A program made the position numbers and the translations under genes. 64,000 bases of DNA, from contig CALULP010000040.1 of the NCBI GenBank assembly GCA_944321495.1, forward strand, positions 62,001 to 126,000. Reading direction: 5' to 3'. The DNA is from an uncultured Bacteroides sp. (GTDB lineage: Bacteria > Bacteroidota > Bacteroidia > Bacteroidales > Bacteroidaceae). Numbering within the stretch: the first letter of the stretch is position 1; every line of letters begins with the position of its first letter. Under the pieces are notes generated by a model, which was not told the origin of the DNA, ran no database searches, and worked only from the letters and a program-made list of their open reading frames with translations. Shown here piece after piece: positions 10,524-20,045 of this stretch.

Positions 10524-11744
10524 ATGAAAAAAGTACTATTTTCATTGGCTTTATTGTTTGCCGCAAGTTGTGTTACCTTTGCGCAAGAGAAAGCAGTAAA
10601 AGAGGCCAAAAAAATTGCCAATGGCACAAATCCTGATTTTGCCAAGGCTGAGGAATTAATTGACCAGGCATTGGTTAACCCTGAAACAAAAGACCAGGCT
10701 GAAACTTGGAATGTAGCAGGCTTAATCCAAAGAAGAAGAAGTGAAAAAGAAATGGAGAATGCCTATCTGAGAAAGCCGTATGACACCATCCAAGTGTACA
10801 ACAGTGCTTTGAAAATGTGTCAATACTTCTTCAAATGCGATGAGTTGGCACAAATCCCCAACGAAAAGGGCAAAATCAAAAACAAATATCGTAGGACGAA
10901 CTCTTCGGTTATTTTAGCAGAACGCGGCAACCTTATAAATGGTGGTATTCAGTTCTTTAACGAAGAAAAGAACAAAGAGGCATTGCAATGCTTTGGCATG
11001 TATGTAGATATAGCTTCGCATCCTATGTTCGAAAAAGAGAACTTGCTGGCTACCGATACGTTGCTTCCTCAAATCGCGTACTATGCAAGTTTGGCAGCAG
11101 CTAAAATGGAAGACTATCCCAACGTTCTGAAATATGCTCCTTATGCTAAGAATGATCCAGAAGTAGGCAAATATGCGATGGAATTCATCTCTACCGCATT
11201 AAAAGCTGAAGGCGATACCGTAAAATGGCTTGCTTCTTTGCAAGAGGGTATACAAAAATATCCTGATTATCAATTCTTCTTTGGCAATCTGATTGATTAT
11301 TATAGTAACAATAACAAGTATGATGAAGCCATGCAATTTGCAGACAATATGTTGGCAAAAGATCCTAATAATGCTTTCTATTTGTATGTAAAAGGTTATT
11401 TGTATCATAATATGGGCGATTATGACAAAGCACTGGAGTTCTATAATAAGACTATCGAAAAGGATCCCAACTATGCTGAAGCATATTCAAACATTGGCTT
11501 GATTTATTGTCTCCAGGCACAAGATTTTTCGGAGAAAGCAACAATGGATGTAAATGATCCCAAATATCAGGAAGATCAAAAAACATTAAGAGGCTTCTAT
11601 GAAAAAGCTAAGCCTTATTATGAAAAAGCCAGAGCTTTGAAACCTGATCAGAAGGAATTGTGGGGTAATGGCTTATCTCGTGTATATTATAATCTGCAAA
11701 TGGGTCCTGAGTTTGAAGAAATTTCAGATGTGATGGGCTTGTAA
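10524..11744 (+). CDS. Exported TPR-repeat protein
   Basis: 406 residues with a Sec signal peptide (about 1-20, MKKVLFSLALLFAASC, cleavage near TFAQ). The cysteine at 16 could instead mark a lipoprotein. The C-terminal half has clear tetratricopeptide repeats (YDEAMQFADNMLAKDPNN and YDKALEFYNKTIEKDPNY units, residues about 270-340) and a diverged final unit. It probably scaffolds a periplasmic or envelope protein complex; no enzyme motif is seen. It lies 32 bp after gyrA and ends in a strong terminator. Confidence 0.85.
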   Translation: MKKVLFSLALLFAASCVTFAQEKAVKEAKKIANGTNPDFAKAEELIDQALVNPETKDQAETWNVAGLIQRRRSEKEMENAYLRKPYDTIQVYNSALKMCQYFFKCDELAQIPNEKGKIKNKYRRTNSSVILAERGNLINGGIQFFNEEKNKEALQCFGMYVDIASHPMFEKENLLATDTLLPQIAYYASLAAAKMEDYPNVLKYAPYAKNDPEVGKYAMEFISTALKAEGDTVKWLASLQEGIQKYPDYQFFFGNLIDYYSNNNKYDEAMQFADNMLAKDPNNAFYLYVKGYLYHNMGDYDKALEFYNKTIEKDPNYAEAYSNIGLIYCLQAQDFSEKATMDVNDPKYQEDQKTLRGFYEKAKPYYEKARALKPDQKELWGNGLSRVYYNLQMGPEFEEISDVMGL

Positions 11745-11760
11745 TTATTAATGTGTATAA

Positions 11761-11812
11761 ACAAAACAAGAGAAGCAGAGATGAAAATTATTCTCTGCTT
11801 CTCTTTGTTTTT
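11761..11812 (+). terminator. Intrinsic terminator after the TPR gene
   Basis: AGAGAAGCAGAG (11769-11780) pairs perfectly with CTCTGCTTCTCT (11793-11804) and is followed by TTGTTTTTGTT. Confidence 0.88.
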
Positions 11813-11923
11813 GTTACCAATGAGTTTTTCATCAGGGAGTAGTAGCAATATTTATGTTTATAATTACGTATTAAACATAATGCCGATATTGCACCCATTT
11901 GTATTATATGCCAAAATACTCTT

Positions 11924-11964
11924 TAAAAAAGCCCGTCTTTGACAAAACATTTATCAAAGACGGG
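11924..11964 (-). terminator. Intrinsic terminator of the small DNA-binding gene
   Basis: CCCGTCTTTGA (11932-11942) pairs perfectly with TCAAAGACGGG (11954-11964). Read on the minus strand it is followed by CTTTTTT. Confidence 0.82.
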
Positions 11965-12020
11965 GAAATTGGGTATTTGTTTGAATCTTACCAGACTCAC
12001 ATTATTATTAAAAAGGCATT

Positions 12021-12281
12021 TTAGCTTTTAGATGCATTTATTTCATCCAATATTTTTAATGCCCGATCCAATACAGTAGTATCATCAAGCATTACCAGTC
12101 CGCCATCGGGCCCTGGTTCCAAATGAATTCCGACACTTTTGCCTTCTTTAAAGTTATGGCCACCAAAAAAGTTTCTTACTGTATCTACTTCCATATTTAA
12201 TTCGTCAGCAATTCTATGCATGCTGCCACTGGGCAAGGCATCTTTAATTTTGCGAAGCTCATTAAAAGTAATTGTTCTCAT
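12021..12281 (-). CDS. Small putative DNA-binding protein
   Basis: 86 residues. The N-terminal half (LRKIKDALPSGSMHRIADEL, then VDTVRNFFGGHNF) reads as a helix-turn-helix, with an acidic C-terminal helix (TVLDRALKILDEIN). It resembles a small conserved Bacteroidales protein annotated only as DNA-binding. The role is unknown. It stands alone, with a terminator downstream and an AT-rich leader upstream (12282-12416). Confidence 0.75.
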   Translation of the reverse strand: MRTITFNELRKIKDALPSGSMHRIADELNMEVDTVRNFFGGHNFKEGKSVGIHLEPGPDGGLVMLDDTTVLDRALKILDEINASKS

Positions 12282-12416
12282 ACCTATCTAATTTTAAAAG
12301 GTTTATGACTAAGGTTTATTTACACGCTATAAACTTAGGAAAAAAATAAATAAGAACAAACTAATTCCTGCATTTTTTTGGTAAAATGAAATAAGTTTTA
12401 TGTTTATCTAAGATAA

Positions 12417-12473
12417 AAAAGAATTCATACTCAAAGGAACCTGTTGTAAAAACCCTTGAGTATGAATTCTTTT
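12417..12473. terminator. Intrinsic terminator at the end of the bat operon
   Basis: AAAAGAATTCATACTCAA pairs with TTGAGTATGAATTCTTTT around a loop of about 20 nt. It lies just beyond the batE stop on the minus strand and is symmetric enough to work both ways. Confidence 0.85.
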
Positions 12474-12492
12474 CTGCGAAAGTATTTCGATA

Positions 12493-13332
12493 TCAGATGA
12501 TTTCAATTGAACTGGCCGGAATCCAACCGACTTTACCGTCTTCCAATTCTATCTCTTTCCATTCATGCATGGAATTGTCCTTTATTTCCACTTTGTGTCC
12601 TTCATGAATAACAAAAAGACTGGTTCCACTTTCACTTGGAGTGCTACGGACAGTAATGCTTGGAGTAAGTACTATGGCCTGGTTACGTTCCAATCGTGAC
12701 TGTTTCTGTTGGGCAGAGAAAACATTACTAACGACACATACAAACAGCATAAATATGGCTCCGATAAATCCGGTTTTCTTAAATGAAGTTCGTTTTCCTA
12801 AAAGGAAAACTCCTAACAATATGAGAAAAAGTAAGAAACATGCAATGCTCGTCTTTGCCCACTTATCCGAACTCATGCTGTTGCTTAGGGTATGAATCCA
12901 TGTTATGAAAAACACTTCTGGAATAGGTGTCACGTTGTCAATGGTTTTAGAACGCGCAATATCTAAATTGGCCCGGATATCAGCATTATCCGGCTGCAAA
13001 ATCAAAGCACGTTCATAGTTTAATATAGCGTGGGCTATATTGTCTGTTTTATAATAACTGTTTCCTAAGTTATAATACACTTCGGCAGCTTCACCATTTT
13101 CCAAAAGTTGTTCATAAATCTGAATGGCTGTGGCATAATCATTTTGCATATAAGCACTGTCACCTTGAGCTTTGGTAACCTCCTTATTCTTGTTGTGTAT
13201 TTGGTCTATCGAAAACTCAGTACGGTTAAGTGAATCATTGGTTTGTCTAAATGTTGCAACATCATTAGTTTGTCCCCATGATGAACCACATATAAGCAAT
13301 CCCAAACTTAAAGCGCATATTTTTTTATTCAT
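12493..13332 (-). CDS. batE: BatE: TPR and SH3-domain envelope protein
   Basis: 279 residues, last gene of the moxR-bat operon. The order is signal peptide (1-20), TPR units (about 55-130, DYATAIQIYEQLLENGEAAE and AHAILNYERALILQPDNADI), two hydrophobic segments (about 140-205) and a C-terminal bacterial SH3 fold ending GWIPASSIEII. In B. fragilis the bat genes are linked to aerotolerance; the biochemical role is unknown. It starts 13 bp after batD. Confidence 0.88.
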   Translation of the reverse strand: MNKKICALSLGLLICGSSWGQTNDVATFRQTNDSLNRTEFSIDQIHNKNKEVTKAQGDSAYMQNDYATAIQIYEQLLENGEAAEVYYNLGNSYYKTDNIAHAILNYERALILQPDNADIRANLDIARSKTIDNVTPIPEVFFITWIHTLSNSMSSDKWAKTSIACFLLFLILLGVFLLGKRTSFKKTGFIGAIFMLFVCVVSNVFSAQQKQSRLERNQAIVLTPSITVRSTPSESGTSLFVIHEGHKVEIKDNSMHEWKEIELEDGKVGWIPASSIEII

Positions 13333-13345
13333 TTTACTACCCTTT

Positions 13346-15166
13346 CTAATGCTTAATTGAGTTTTCCATTTTACTAATTACTTCAAGAGAAGCCGTATAA
13401 ACCTTATCCATGGCTTGGTTATCATTTCCTGGTGCAAAACGGGCAAATTCGCAGTTATTCAAAGCTGCTATAAACTCTTGGATAAGTTCTTCTTTGACGC
13501 CATAGTTTTGTAGCTCTTCTTCAACGTTATCTTTTGACAGGCGCGAAAGCGGGATGTTAAGTTTGTCGCTGATATATCCCCACAAGGCTTTCAGCACTTC
13601 ATCGTAGAACTCATTCTTTTTGTTTTCACTCAACAATTTTCCTGCTAATTTCAAACGTTTTACGGCTACTTTATTAGCTTTCTTTGTACGCATATGCGCG
13701 ATGTTCGAATTTGCGGCTATTCGTTTTCTATAAATAACGAAGAATACAATAAATATAAATGCCGGAATGATGTAGAACATCCAGTAATTTGTTGTGCCAT
13801 AGAAGAATTCTCCCTTTTTAGTTAGTTTCACATTTCCTTGCTTAATAAAACGAATATCCTCATTCAATACTTTCAAGTCTTCTTTATTGGTGAAATTAGA
13901 AATGACTTGTTGCGCGTTCCCCTCTCCTTTATCTACGTTAATCGTATATTCTTCAGTAGATAAAGTCTTGTAAGAGCGTGATTTAATATCAAAATAGCTG
14001 AATTTTACCGAAGGAATCTTATAAATTCCTGCCGTACGTGGAATTACCAAATATTCAATGACCTTACTTCCGGATAATCCTTCGTTGGTGAGGCGTGATT
14101 TGTTGTCTACTTTAGGGTCGTATACTTCAAAATCGGCAGGGAATTCTATGATTGGGTCTGATAAAAGTTTCAGATTACCCGTGCCCGAAATAACGATCTT
14201 TAAAGTTACTGCATCATTGGTCTTTACTTGGGTGGTGCTGACGGATGAGGAAAGTTCAAACTCCCCTACTCCGCCGGAGAAATTTGCGGGCTTTCCTGTC
14301 GGAAGTGGTTTTACGTTTATTTCCAAACGAGGGGTCATCAGTGTTTTTTTGATTTCTACATAATTGTTCCCTCCATTGAAAAATGCTTCAAAAGGATCAT
14401 CTACTTCCAGCATTTGGGCTATGGATGCATCAAAACGTGCAGGTTCTATAGTCAATTTGCCTGATTGTTGAGGGAATAGTACAAATTGGCGATAAATTGT
14501 TGTTTGATAGTTTCGTCCCTTATAATGTTCCAATCCCCAACGACGGTTATTAGGTAATTCCACTTCCTGTGAATGAAATCCCTTAAAATCGGGAAGTTTT
14601 ACATTCTCGAACATACGCAGGTCAACTGCAGTATAAATCTTATAAGTCAATAAGAACGCTTCTTGTTCATATACATTTGTTTTATTGACGGTAGCGGTGA
14701 TAAATAGGTCGTTGTTCGCTATTGCTTTCCCACGACCATCTGCCGAAACATTGCCGCCTCCTTGTGAAGCGGCATTGTCTCTGGGAAGTACCTTGATATT
14801 TACAGAATTGGAAATCATTTGATTTCCGTCTGCCGTAATGCTTGCGCCAGGAATCGTGTATTCCCCCTCGGCATTCGCCATTAATATATAAGTGAATGTA
14901 ATGCGGCTGGTAGAAGTTGTTTTTCCATTTATGGACTGTACACTGCTCTGTTCTGAACGGCTGGGACCCATTAAAACGTCAAAACCTTTCATGGAAGGAG
15001 CTTGGAAATCCCTTACTTTTTTGGTGGTTATTGTGTAAGACAATCTGAATTGGTCGCCTACTGCCACTGCGTCGGGAGCTGATGCTGTAAACGAAACTTT
15101 ATCGTCAGCCCACACATGCATGCAGGTCGTTATCAATGCCACCCATATTAAAAGTAGTTTCTTCAT
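13346..15166 (-). CDS. batD: BatD: large periplasmic protein with a C-terminal membrane anchor
   Basis: 606 residues from the ATG at 15166 (MKKLLLIWVALITTCMHVWA signal peptide); the frame extends eight codons further upstream without signal character. The N-terminal BatD region consists of beta-rich Ig-like domains (DKVSFTASAPDAVAVGDQFR opening). One transmembrane helix lies near 450 (YWMFYIIPAFIFIVFFVIYR), followed by a cytoplasmic helical tail. It probably works in a membrane complex with BatA/B/C/E. Confidence 0.92.
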   Translation of the reverse strand: MKKLLLIWVALITTCMHVWADDKVSFTASAPDAVAVGDQFRLSYTITTKKVRDFQAPSMKGFDVLMGPSRSEQSSVQSINGKTTSTSRITFTYILMANAEGEYTIPGASITADGNQMISNSVNIKVLPRDNAASQGGGNVSADGRGKAIANNDLFITATVNKTNVYEQEAFLLTYKIYTAVDLRMFENVKLPDFKGFHSQEVELPNNRRWGLEHYKGRNYQTTIYRQFVLFPQQSGKLTIEPARFDASIAQMLEVDDPFEAFFNGGNNYVEIKKTLMTPRLEINVKPLPTGKPANFSGGVGEFELSSSVSTTQVKTNDAVTLKIVISGTGNLKLLSDPIIEFPADFEVYDPKVDNKSRLTNEGLSGSKVIEYLVIPRTAGIYKIPSVKFSYFDIKSRSYKTLSTEEYTINVDKGEGNAQQVISNFTNKEDLKVLNEDIRFIKQGNVKLTKKGEFFYGTTNYWMFYIIPAFIFIVFFVIYRKRIAANSNIAHMRTKKANKVAVKRLKLAGKLLSENKKNEFYDEVLKALWGYISDKLNIPLSRLSKDNVEEELQNYGVKEELIQEFIAALNNCEFARFAPGNDNQAMDKVYTASLEVISKMENSIKH

Positions 15167-15232
15167 GTTCTTCTCTATAATAAGTCTCAATATTTCATTA
15201 AGTATAATTATTTAATCGCCTAATCCCCTGTC

Positions 15233-15925
15233 CTACCAGTCTTTTTCCAACCGGTTACCTTGGATTACCTGTTGTTTCTTAACCTTATCTTGTACCTCGC
15301 GCTCATCCTGCATTACAGAGTTTAACAATTGCTCTGCGTTTTCCTTAGACATTTGGTTTTCATTTTTTTCTGGTTGCGGAGGTTGCTGGTCTTGATTTTG
15401 TTGTTGATCTTGTTGTTGCTGATCCTGCTTTTGTTGTTGTTCTTGCTGGTTTTGGTCTTGATTTTGGCTTTGGTTTTGGTTTTGTTGGTCCTTTAGCATC
15501 TTCTGTGCCAATGCCAAATTATAGCGTGTTTCATCGTCTTTAGGATTGTTACGCAATGATTCTTTATAGGCTTCTATTGCCTTGGCATAGTCTTTTTGCG
15601 TATGAAAAACAACTCCTATATTGTGAAACGTTTGCGCTAATTTTGATTTATCTTTTTCTATGCGTGCAGCTCCGGCATATTGTTCCATCGCTTCTTGCAC
15701 TTTGTTTTGTTGCAAAAGAGTATTCCCCAAATTAAACATGGATATGGTCGATTTGGGGTTAGCTTCCAATGCTTTACGGTAATTAACCTCGGCATCTACG
15801 TATACACTGTCTTTGTATGCCCGGTTTCCCTTGCGGATATAGTCTCGTTCAGCCTTCTGTGCAAAGGTCGAAGTGGTTATAAATAATAGTAGAAGTGCTC
15901 CTATATATTTTTTTTGTCTCATCAT
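15233..15925 (-). CDS. batC: BatC: TPR protein with a glutamine-rich linker
   Basis: 230 residues: signal peptide (1-22), two to three TPR units (about 30-140, including YAKAIEAYKESLRNNPKDDE), then a low-complexity Gln/Asn/Asp segment at about 150-190 encoded by CAA/CAG-type repeats (15370-15490). A short charged tail ends with NRLEKDW. The start may be M1 or M2 (MMRQKK). It sits 19 bp after batB. The Gln-rich stretch is probably a flexible linker and could vary in length. Confidence 0.88.
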   Translation of the reverse strand: MMRQKKYIGALLLLFITTSTFAQKAERDYIRKGNRAYKDSVYVDAEVNYRKALEANPKSTISMFNLGNTLLQQNKVQEAMEQYAGAARIEKDKSKLAQTFHNIGVVFHTQKDYAKAIEAYKESLRNNPKDDETRYNLALAQKMLKDQQNQNQSQNQDQNQQEQQQKQDQQQQDQQQNQDQQPPQPEKNENQMSKENAEQLLNSVMQDEREVQDKVKKQQVIQGNRLEKDW

Positions 15926-15944
15926 ATCTGATATTTTTCTCCTG

Positions 15945-16973
15945 TTATTTAGGGTTTGAAAACAGATGAATATTACGGAATAACGGATTTTTCCGTTCTG
16001 TTATCAGCATTTCCGCCATCAAGAAGAGTAAGATAAGCCATGCTACAGCCTGGAACTGTTCATTAAATTCCGTGTAAACCTGGGTTTCCACATCTGACTT
16101 TGCCATTTTGTCAATTTCCTTACTGATAGCTCGCTGGGCATTATTTGTATTATCCACACGGACATAGATGCCCTTTCCTTCCTTGGCTATTTCTTGGCAC
16201 ATTGGCTCGTTCAGACGGGTAACAATGACATTTCCTTCCCTGTCACGTCGATAGTCATTGGTCCCTTCTATTGGTATGGGGGCACCGTCAGGCATACCAA
16301 CCCCCAATACATTCACTTGAATGCCCTTGTCCGTTACATTTTTTATAGCTTCGGAAACGCCACCCTCATGGTTTTCCCCATCAGTTATGACTATAATGGC
16401 ACGTCCTACTCCCTCTTGGGGGGTAAAGCTGCGCGAAGCCAAATTAATGGCTGCTGCAATAGCCGTACCTTGTTTGGTAATCAGTGATGGCTCAATAGAC
16501 TCCAAAAACATCTTGGCAGAAATATAATCGCTTGTAATGGGCAGCTGTGTAAAAGCATCGCCCGCAAATACGATCATACCCACTTTGTCATTCTGCATCC
16601 TGTCAACCAACTGTGCCACGAGTCTTTTAGCTTTTTCAAGCCGGCTGGGTTGCACATCTTCAGCCAACATGGAGTTGGAAATATCAAGGGCTATCATTAC
16701 TTCTACACCTTGGCGTTTTACGGTTTCCAACTTTGAACCGAACTGTGGACGTGCCAATAATACAGCGAACAATCCGATAGCTGCCAAAACAAAGGTGAAC
16801 TTTACATCCGGCCTATGACGGGATGCATCGGGCATCAGGTTGCCAATCAATTCCGGGTCACCAAATTTTTGTATTGCCTTCCTTTTTCTATAATTGGAAT
16901 ATAGATATAAAGCCACACAAACAGGCAATAACAATAACAGGTACAAATATGCGGGTTCTTCAAATCGAAACAT
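15945..16973 (-). CDS. batB: BatB: membrane-anchored von Willebrand factor A protein
   Basis: 342 residues. Two N-terminal hydrophobic segments (about 8-25 and 60-78) are followed by a vWA domain whose MIDAS motif is DISNS in MIALDISNSML, and a C-terminal transmembrane helix (AVAWLILLFLMAEMLI). It is a paralogue of BatA immediately upstream in the operon, 13 bp away. A metal-dependent protein-interaction role is expected from the intact MIDAS. Confidence 0.92.
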   Translation of the reverse strand: MFRFEEPAYLYLLLLLPVCVALYLYSNYRKRKAIQKFGDPELIGNLMPDASRHRPDVKFTFVLAAIGLFAVLLARPQFGSKLETVKRQGVEVMIALDISNSMLAEDVQPSRLEKAKRLVAQLVDRMQNDKVGMIVFAGDAFTQLPITSDYISAKMFLESIEPSLITKQGTAIAAAINLASRSFTPQEGVGRAIIVITDGENHEGGVSEAIKNVTDKGIQVNVLGVGMPDGAPIPIEGTNDYRRDREGNVIVTRLNEPMCQEIAKEGKGIYVRVDNTNNAQRAISKEIDKMAKSDVETQVYTEFNEQFQAVAWLILLFLMAEMLITERKNPLFRNIHLFSNPK

Positions 16974-16986
16974 GCTTTCTCCTTTT

Positions 16987-17970
16987 TTACGGTATTTTCT
17001 TTAAAATAGTATTACGCAGCAATACTTCCAGCAATACGCACAAGAAAGCCCCTAAGGCAAACCATCGGTACTCTTCCTGCCGCTTGCTATATTGTTTGAC
17101 ATTCAATTTCGTTTTTTCCAGTTTGTCAATTTCCTCATACACCTCTTTTAGTTTCGAATTACTGGTAGCACGGTAATAATTACCTTCCGTGATGCCTGCA
17201 ATTTGAGTCAATGTCTTTTCATCTATCTCCACTGGAAGGTTGACATATTGTACGGTCCCCCCCACCGGATAAGGATATGGAGCCGTGCCGTTGGTGCCAA
17301 CTCCGATAGTATAAACACGGATGCCAAAGCTTTTGGCTATTTCAGCTGCTGTCAATGGAGAAATATCTCCCCGGTTATTGGTACCATCGGTCAGCAAAAT
17401 AATGACCTTTGACTTCGCTTTACTGTCTTTCAGGCGGGTCACTGCATTGGCTATCCCCATGCCTACAGCTGTGCCATCTTCTATTAAGCCACACTTGACA
17501 TCTTTTATAAGATTCAATAACACAGCATGGTCTACCGTTAGTGGACACTGGGTAAAGCTTTCGCCGGCAAAGAGAGTGATGCCAATGTTATCATTGGGTC
17601 GTCCGTTGATAAACTCTGCAGCTACTTCCTTGGCAGCCTCCAGTCTGTTGGGCTTCAAATCTTCGGCAAGCATACTGGTCGATACATCAATTGCCATCAT
17701 AATATCAATGCCTTCAATTTCACTGTTTTGCCAACTGTCTGTAGTCTGAGGACGTGCCAATACCACGATAATCAATGCCAGTGCCAATATGCGCAATGCA
17801 AACGGAATGTGCAAGAGGTAAAGCTTATAGCTTTTGGGAACATGTGCATAGACACGTGTATCCGAGAATTGCAAGGTAGCCTCGTTATTCTTACGCTTCA
17901 TAATGTACCATATTATATATGGTATCAATAAGAGCAACAGGAATAGATATTCAATATTAGCAAAGACCAT
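16987..17970 (-). CDS. batA: BatA: membrane-anchored von Willebrand factor A protein
   Basis: 327 residues with the same layout as BatB: N-terminal helices, then vWA with MIDAS DVSTS in MAIDVSTSML, then a C-terminal helix (WFALGAFLCVLLEVLL). The domain also keeps TDGTNNRGD. It follows the extra membrane-protein gene by 63 bp, the widest gap inside the operon, so an internal promoter is possible but none is obvious. Confidence 0.92.
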   Translation of the reverse strand: MVFANIEYLFLLLLLIPYIIWYIMKRKNNEATLQFSDTRVYAHVPKSYKLYLLHIPFALRILALALIIVVLARPQTTDSWQNSEIEGIDIMMAIDVSTSMLAEDLKPNRLEAAKEVAAEFINGRPNDNIGITLFAGESFTQCPLTVDHAVLLNLIKDVKCGLIEDGTAVGMGIANAVTRLKDSKAKSKVIILLTDGTNNRGDISPLTAAEIAKSFGIRVYTIGVGTNGTAPYPYPVGGTVQYVNLPVEIDEKTLTQIAGITEGNYYRATSNSKLKEVYEEIDKLEKTKLNVKQYSKRQEEYRWFALGAFLCVLLEVLLRNTILKKIP

Positions 17971-18033
17971 GATACTTTTACATTTTTACAATATTCACTA
18001 TATACAATGACAGCTTCTTCACCTCTATTCGGT

Positions 18034-19116
18034 TCAAGCGAAATAATTGTATAACTCTTTTCCTACATACACCAATGAGCCTATCAAAACAGCAGCCAAT
18101 ACCGCTATCCCCAAACCGAGTAGAACCTTTGTGCGGAGTGAACGTTTCTCTACAACAGTGATTTCCGTAGGTTGGGGCTTGGCATTTTCGTCTTCTTTCT
18201 CTTTCGTATCATTGATGAAGTCAATGGCATTTACCAGATTGGCATCATTTTCATTCATTAAGGGAGTATGTTTGGCAAACTTGACCAAATCAGCAGTTCT
18301 GAAAAGCTCCGTTAAATCTCTGATAGCATCCTTATCGTTTATTTCCAATAATTTATCAATGATTTCCGAAGAAGTCATTTCTTGTGCATTAAATCCGAAA
18401 CGTCCCTTGATGTACACGCGAAGTACGTCTGTCAGCTCCGTATAATACTCCTTCGACAAACCCTTTTGCCATACTTTTTCACTTTTGATGCGCTCAATTT
18501 CTTGCATAGCCAACTGGTGAGGAGGTAATTGGGGTTCAATTTTCACCTTGCGGATAATCGGTTTATTGTCCATGATGCGTTTTACCAAATATATCAGCAA
18601 GAGCAAGAAAGGTACAAACAACAGGACACACGCAATGGCCACATACCAATCTTCCCATGCAAACGGAGCTTTCATGATGTCTTTCGGACCAAAAAACTGA
18701 TCAGGATGTAACGTATCGACAGGCATGGAATAGACTTTCAGTGCCAATGCTTTTGAGTAATACCGTTGAGTATCTACCATTACCTCCATGGGAGGCAGGT
18801 AATACAATGCTGAGTCAAATGATGTGATGGTATATTCTTGTGTGATTAGCATGCGTCGGCCGTCATTGAGCCATTGTGTATCGGGTCGGGCTACTTCGAG
18901 CACTTCTACCCCACGCACCAATGTGTCCGGATAAACCGGGAATAAAGCATGCTTATGGGCATCCACAGATACTTGAAGTTTTATTCTTGCTTGCTCGCCA
19001 ATCAGGATTTGCAGGGAGTCAATGGTTGCATCTACTGTTACCGATTGCGCATTCACTTTGCAACCGTTTATCCAAATGCCTATTGAGAGTATGAACAGAA
19101 TTAAGAATCGTTTCAT
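18034..19116 (-). CDS. Bat-operon membrane protein of unknown function
   Basis: 360 residues. Order: signal peptide with a possible lipobox-like NGCK (1-23), a beta-rich periplasmic domain (25-150) similar in style to the first domain of BatD, a transmembrane helix (about 158-178), a helical cytoplasmic region with LPPHQLAMQEIERI and the segment FRTADLVKFAKHTP, and a final transmembrane helix (about 330-350). It lies between the DUF58 gene (9 bp) and batA. I recognise the position but no named family. It probably couples the DUF58/MoxR pair to the BatA/B membrane complex. Confidence 0.8.
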   Translation of the reverse strand: MKRFLILFILSIGIWINGCKVNAQSVTVDATIDSLQILIGEQARIKLQVSVDAHKHALFPVYPDTLVRGVEVLEVARPDTQWLNDGRRMLITQEYTITSFDSALYYLPPMEVMVDTQRYYSKALALKVYSMPVDTLHPDQFFGPKDIMKAPFAWEDWYVAIACVLLFVPFLLLLIYLVKRIMDNKPIIRKVKIEPQLPPHQLAMQEIERIKSEKVWQKGLSKEYYTELTDVLRVYIKGRFGFNAQEMTSSEIIDKLLEINDKDAIRDLTELFRTADLVKFAKHTPLMNENDANLVNAIDFINDTKEKEDENAKPQPTEITVVEKRSLRTKVLLGLGIAVLAAVLIGSLVYVGKELYNYFA

Positions 19117-19125
19117 TTTTCTTTT

Positions 19126-19995
19126 TTAGTTTCGTTTGGCAAACAGGCTCATGAGGGCTTTTACGTAGTCTTGGTCTGTCCGCACCGATATATTGTCCAC
19201 ATTACTTTTGGTGAACGTTTCATTCAGCTCTGCTTGGCGTTGTTCCCACCATTCGTGGTGAGCCCGTCTTACAGCACGTGATGACGTGTCAATCCACTGC
19301 TCCCGTCCTGTTTCCGCATCTTTAATCTTCATCAAGCCTACCGAAGGCAGCTCTTCAATCCTACGGTCGTACACCTGTATGGCTACCACGTCATGTTTAC
19401 GGTTAGCTATTGTTATCGCATTCTTGAAGCTTTCCGCATCCATGAAGTCAGAAAGGACAAAAGCCGTGCATCGGCGTTTCATTACGTTCGTCAGGTATTC
19501 CAGTCCTATACGAATATTGGTATGCCGACTTTCCGGATGAAAATCCAGTAGTTCGCGGATGATGTACAAGATATGTTTGCGTCCCTTTTTAGGCGGGATA
19601 AATTTCTCTATCCGGTCTGAAAAGAAGATGACACCAATTTTATCGTTATTCTGTATGGCGGAAAACGCCAGTGTGGCAGCAATTTCCGTAACCATATCTT
19701 TTTTCATCTGCTTCACCGTGCCAAAGTCCAAACTGCCAGACACGTCTACTACCAGCATGACCGTCAACTCACGCTCCTCTTCGAAGACCTTAATGTAAGG
19801 CCGATGGAAACGTGCAGTCACATTCCAGTCTATATCGCGTATGTCATCTCCATACTGGTACTCCCGCACCTCCGAAAAAGCCATTCCTCTGCCTTTGAAG
19901 GCTGAGTGGTATTGTCCCGCGAAAATGTTATTGGATAACCCGCGGGTTTTTATCTCAATTTGGCGGACTTTTTTCAGTAAATCAGTCGTTTCCAT
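19126..19995 (-). CDS. DUF58 protein of the MoxR-bat operon
   Basis: 289 residues, no membrane segment. It has the DUF58 signature EVREYQYGDDIRDIDWN and a vWA-like fold with DVSGS in LVVDVSGSLDFG. DUF58 proteins regularly sit beside MoxR ATPases and are thought to be clients or adaptors. It starts 50 bp after moxR. Confidence 0.9.
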   Translation of the reverse strand: METTDLLKKVRQIEIKTRGLSNNIFAGQYHSAFKGRGMAFSEVREYQYGDDIRDIDWNVTARFHRPYIKVFEEERELTVMLVVDVSGSLDFGTVKQMKKDMVTEIAATLAFSAIQNNDKIGVIFFSDRIEKFIPPKKGRKHILYIIRELLDFHPESRHTNIRIGLEYLTNVMKRRCTAFVLSDFMDAESFKNAITIANRKHDVVAIQVYDRRIEELPSVGLMKIKDAETGREQWIDTSSRAVRRAHHEWWEQRQAELNETFTKSNVDNISVRTDQDYVKALMSLFAKRN

Positions 19996-20045
19996 TCATT
20001 TGCACGCATCAATTATTGTAAATCAGGCACAGGACATTCCTCTTT

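Noticed and set aside
11751..11942. Possible small hydrophobic protein after the TPR gene
   Set aside because: Its coding region is mostly the terminator hairpin at 11761-11812 and AT-rich spacer.
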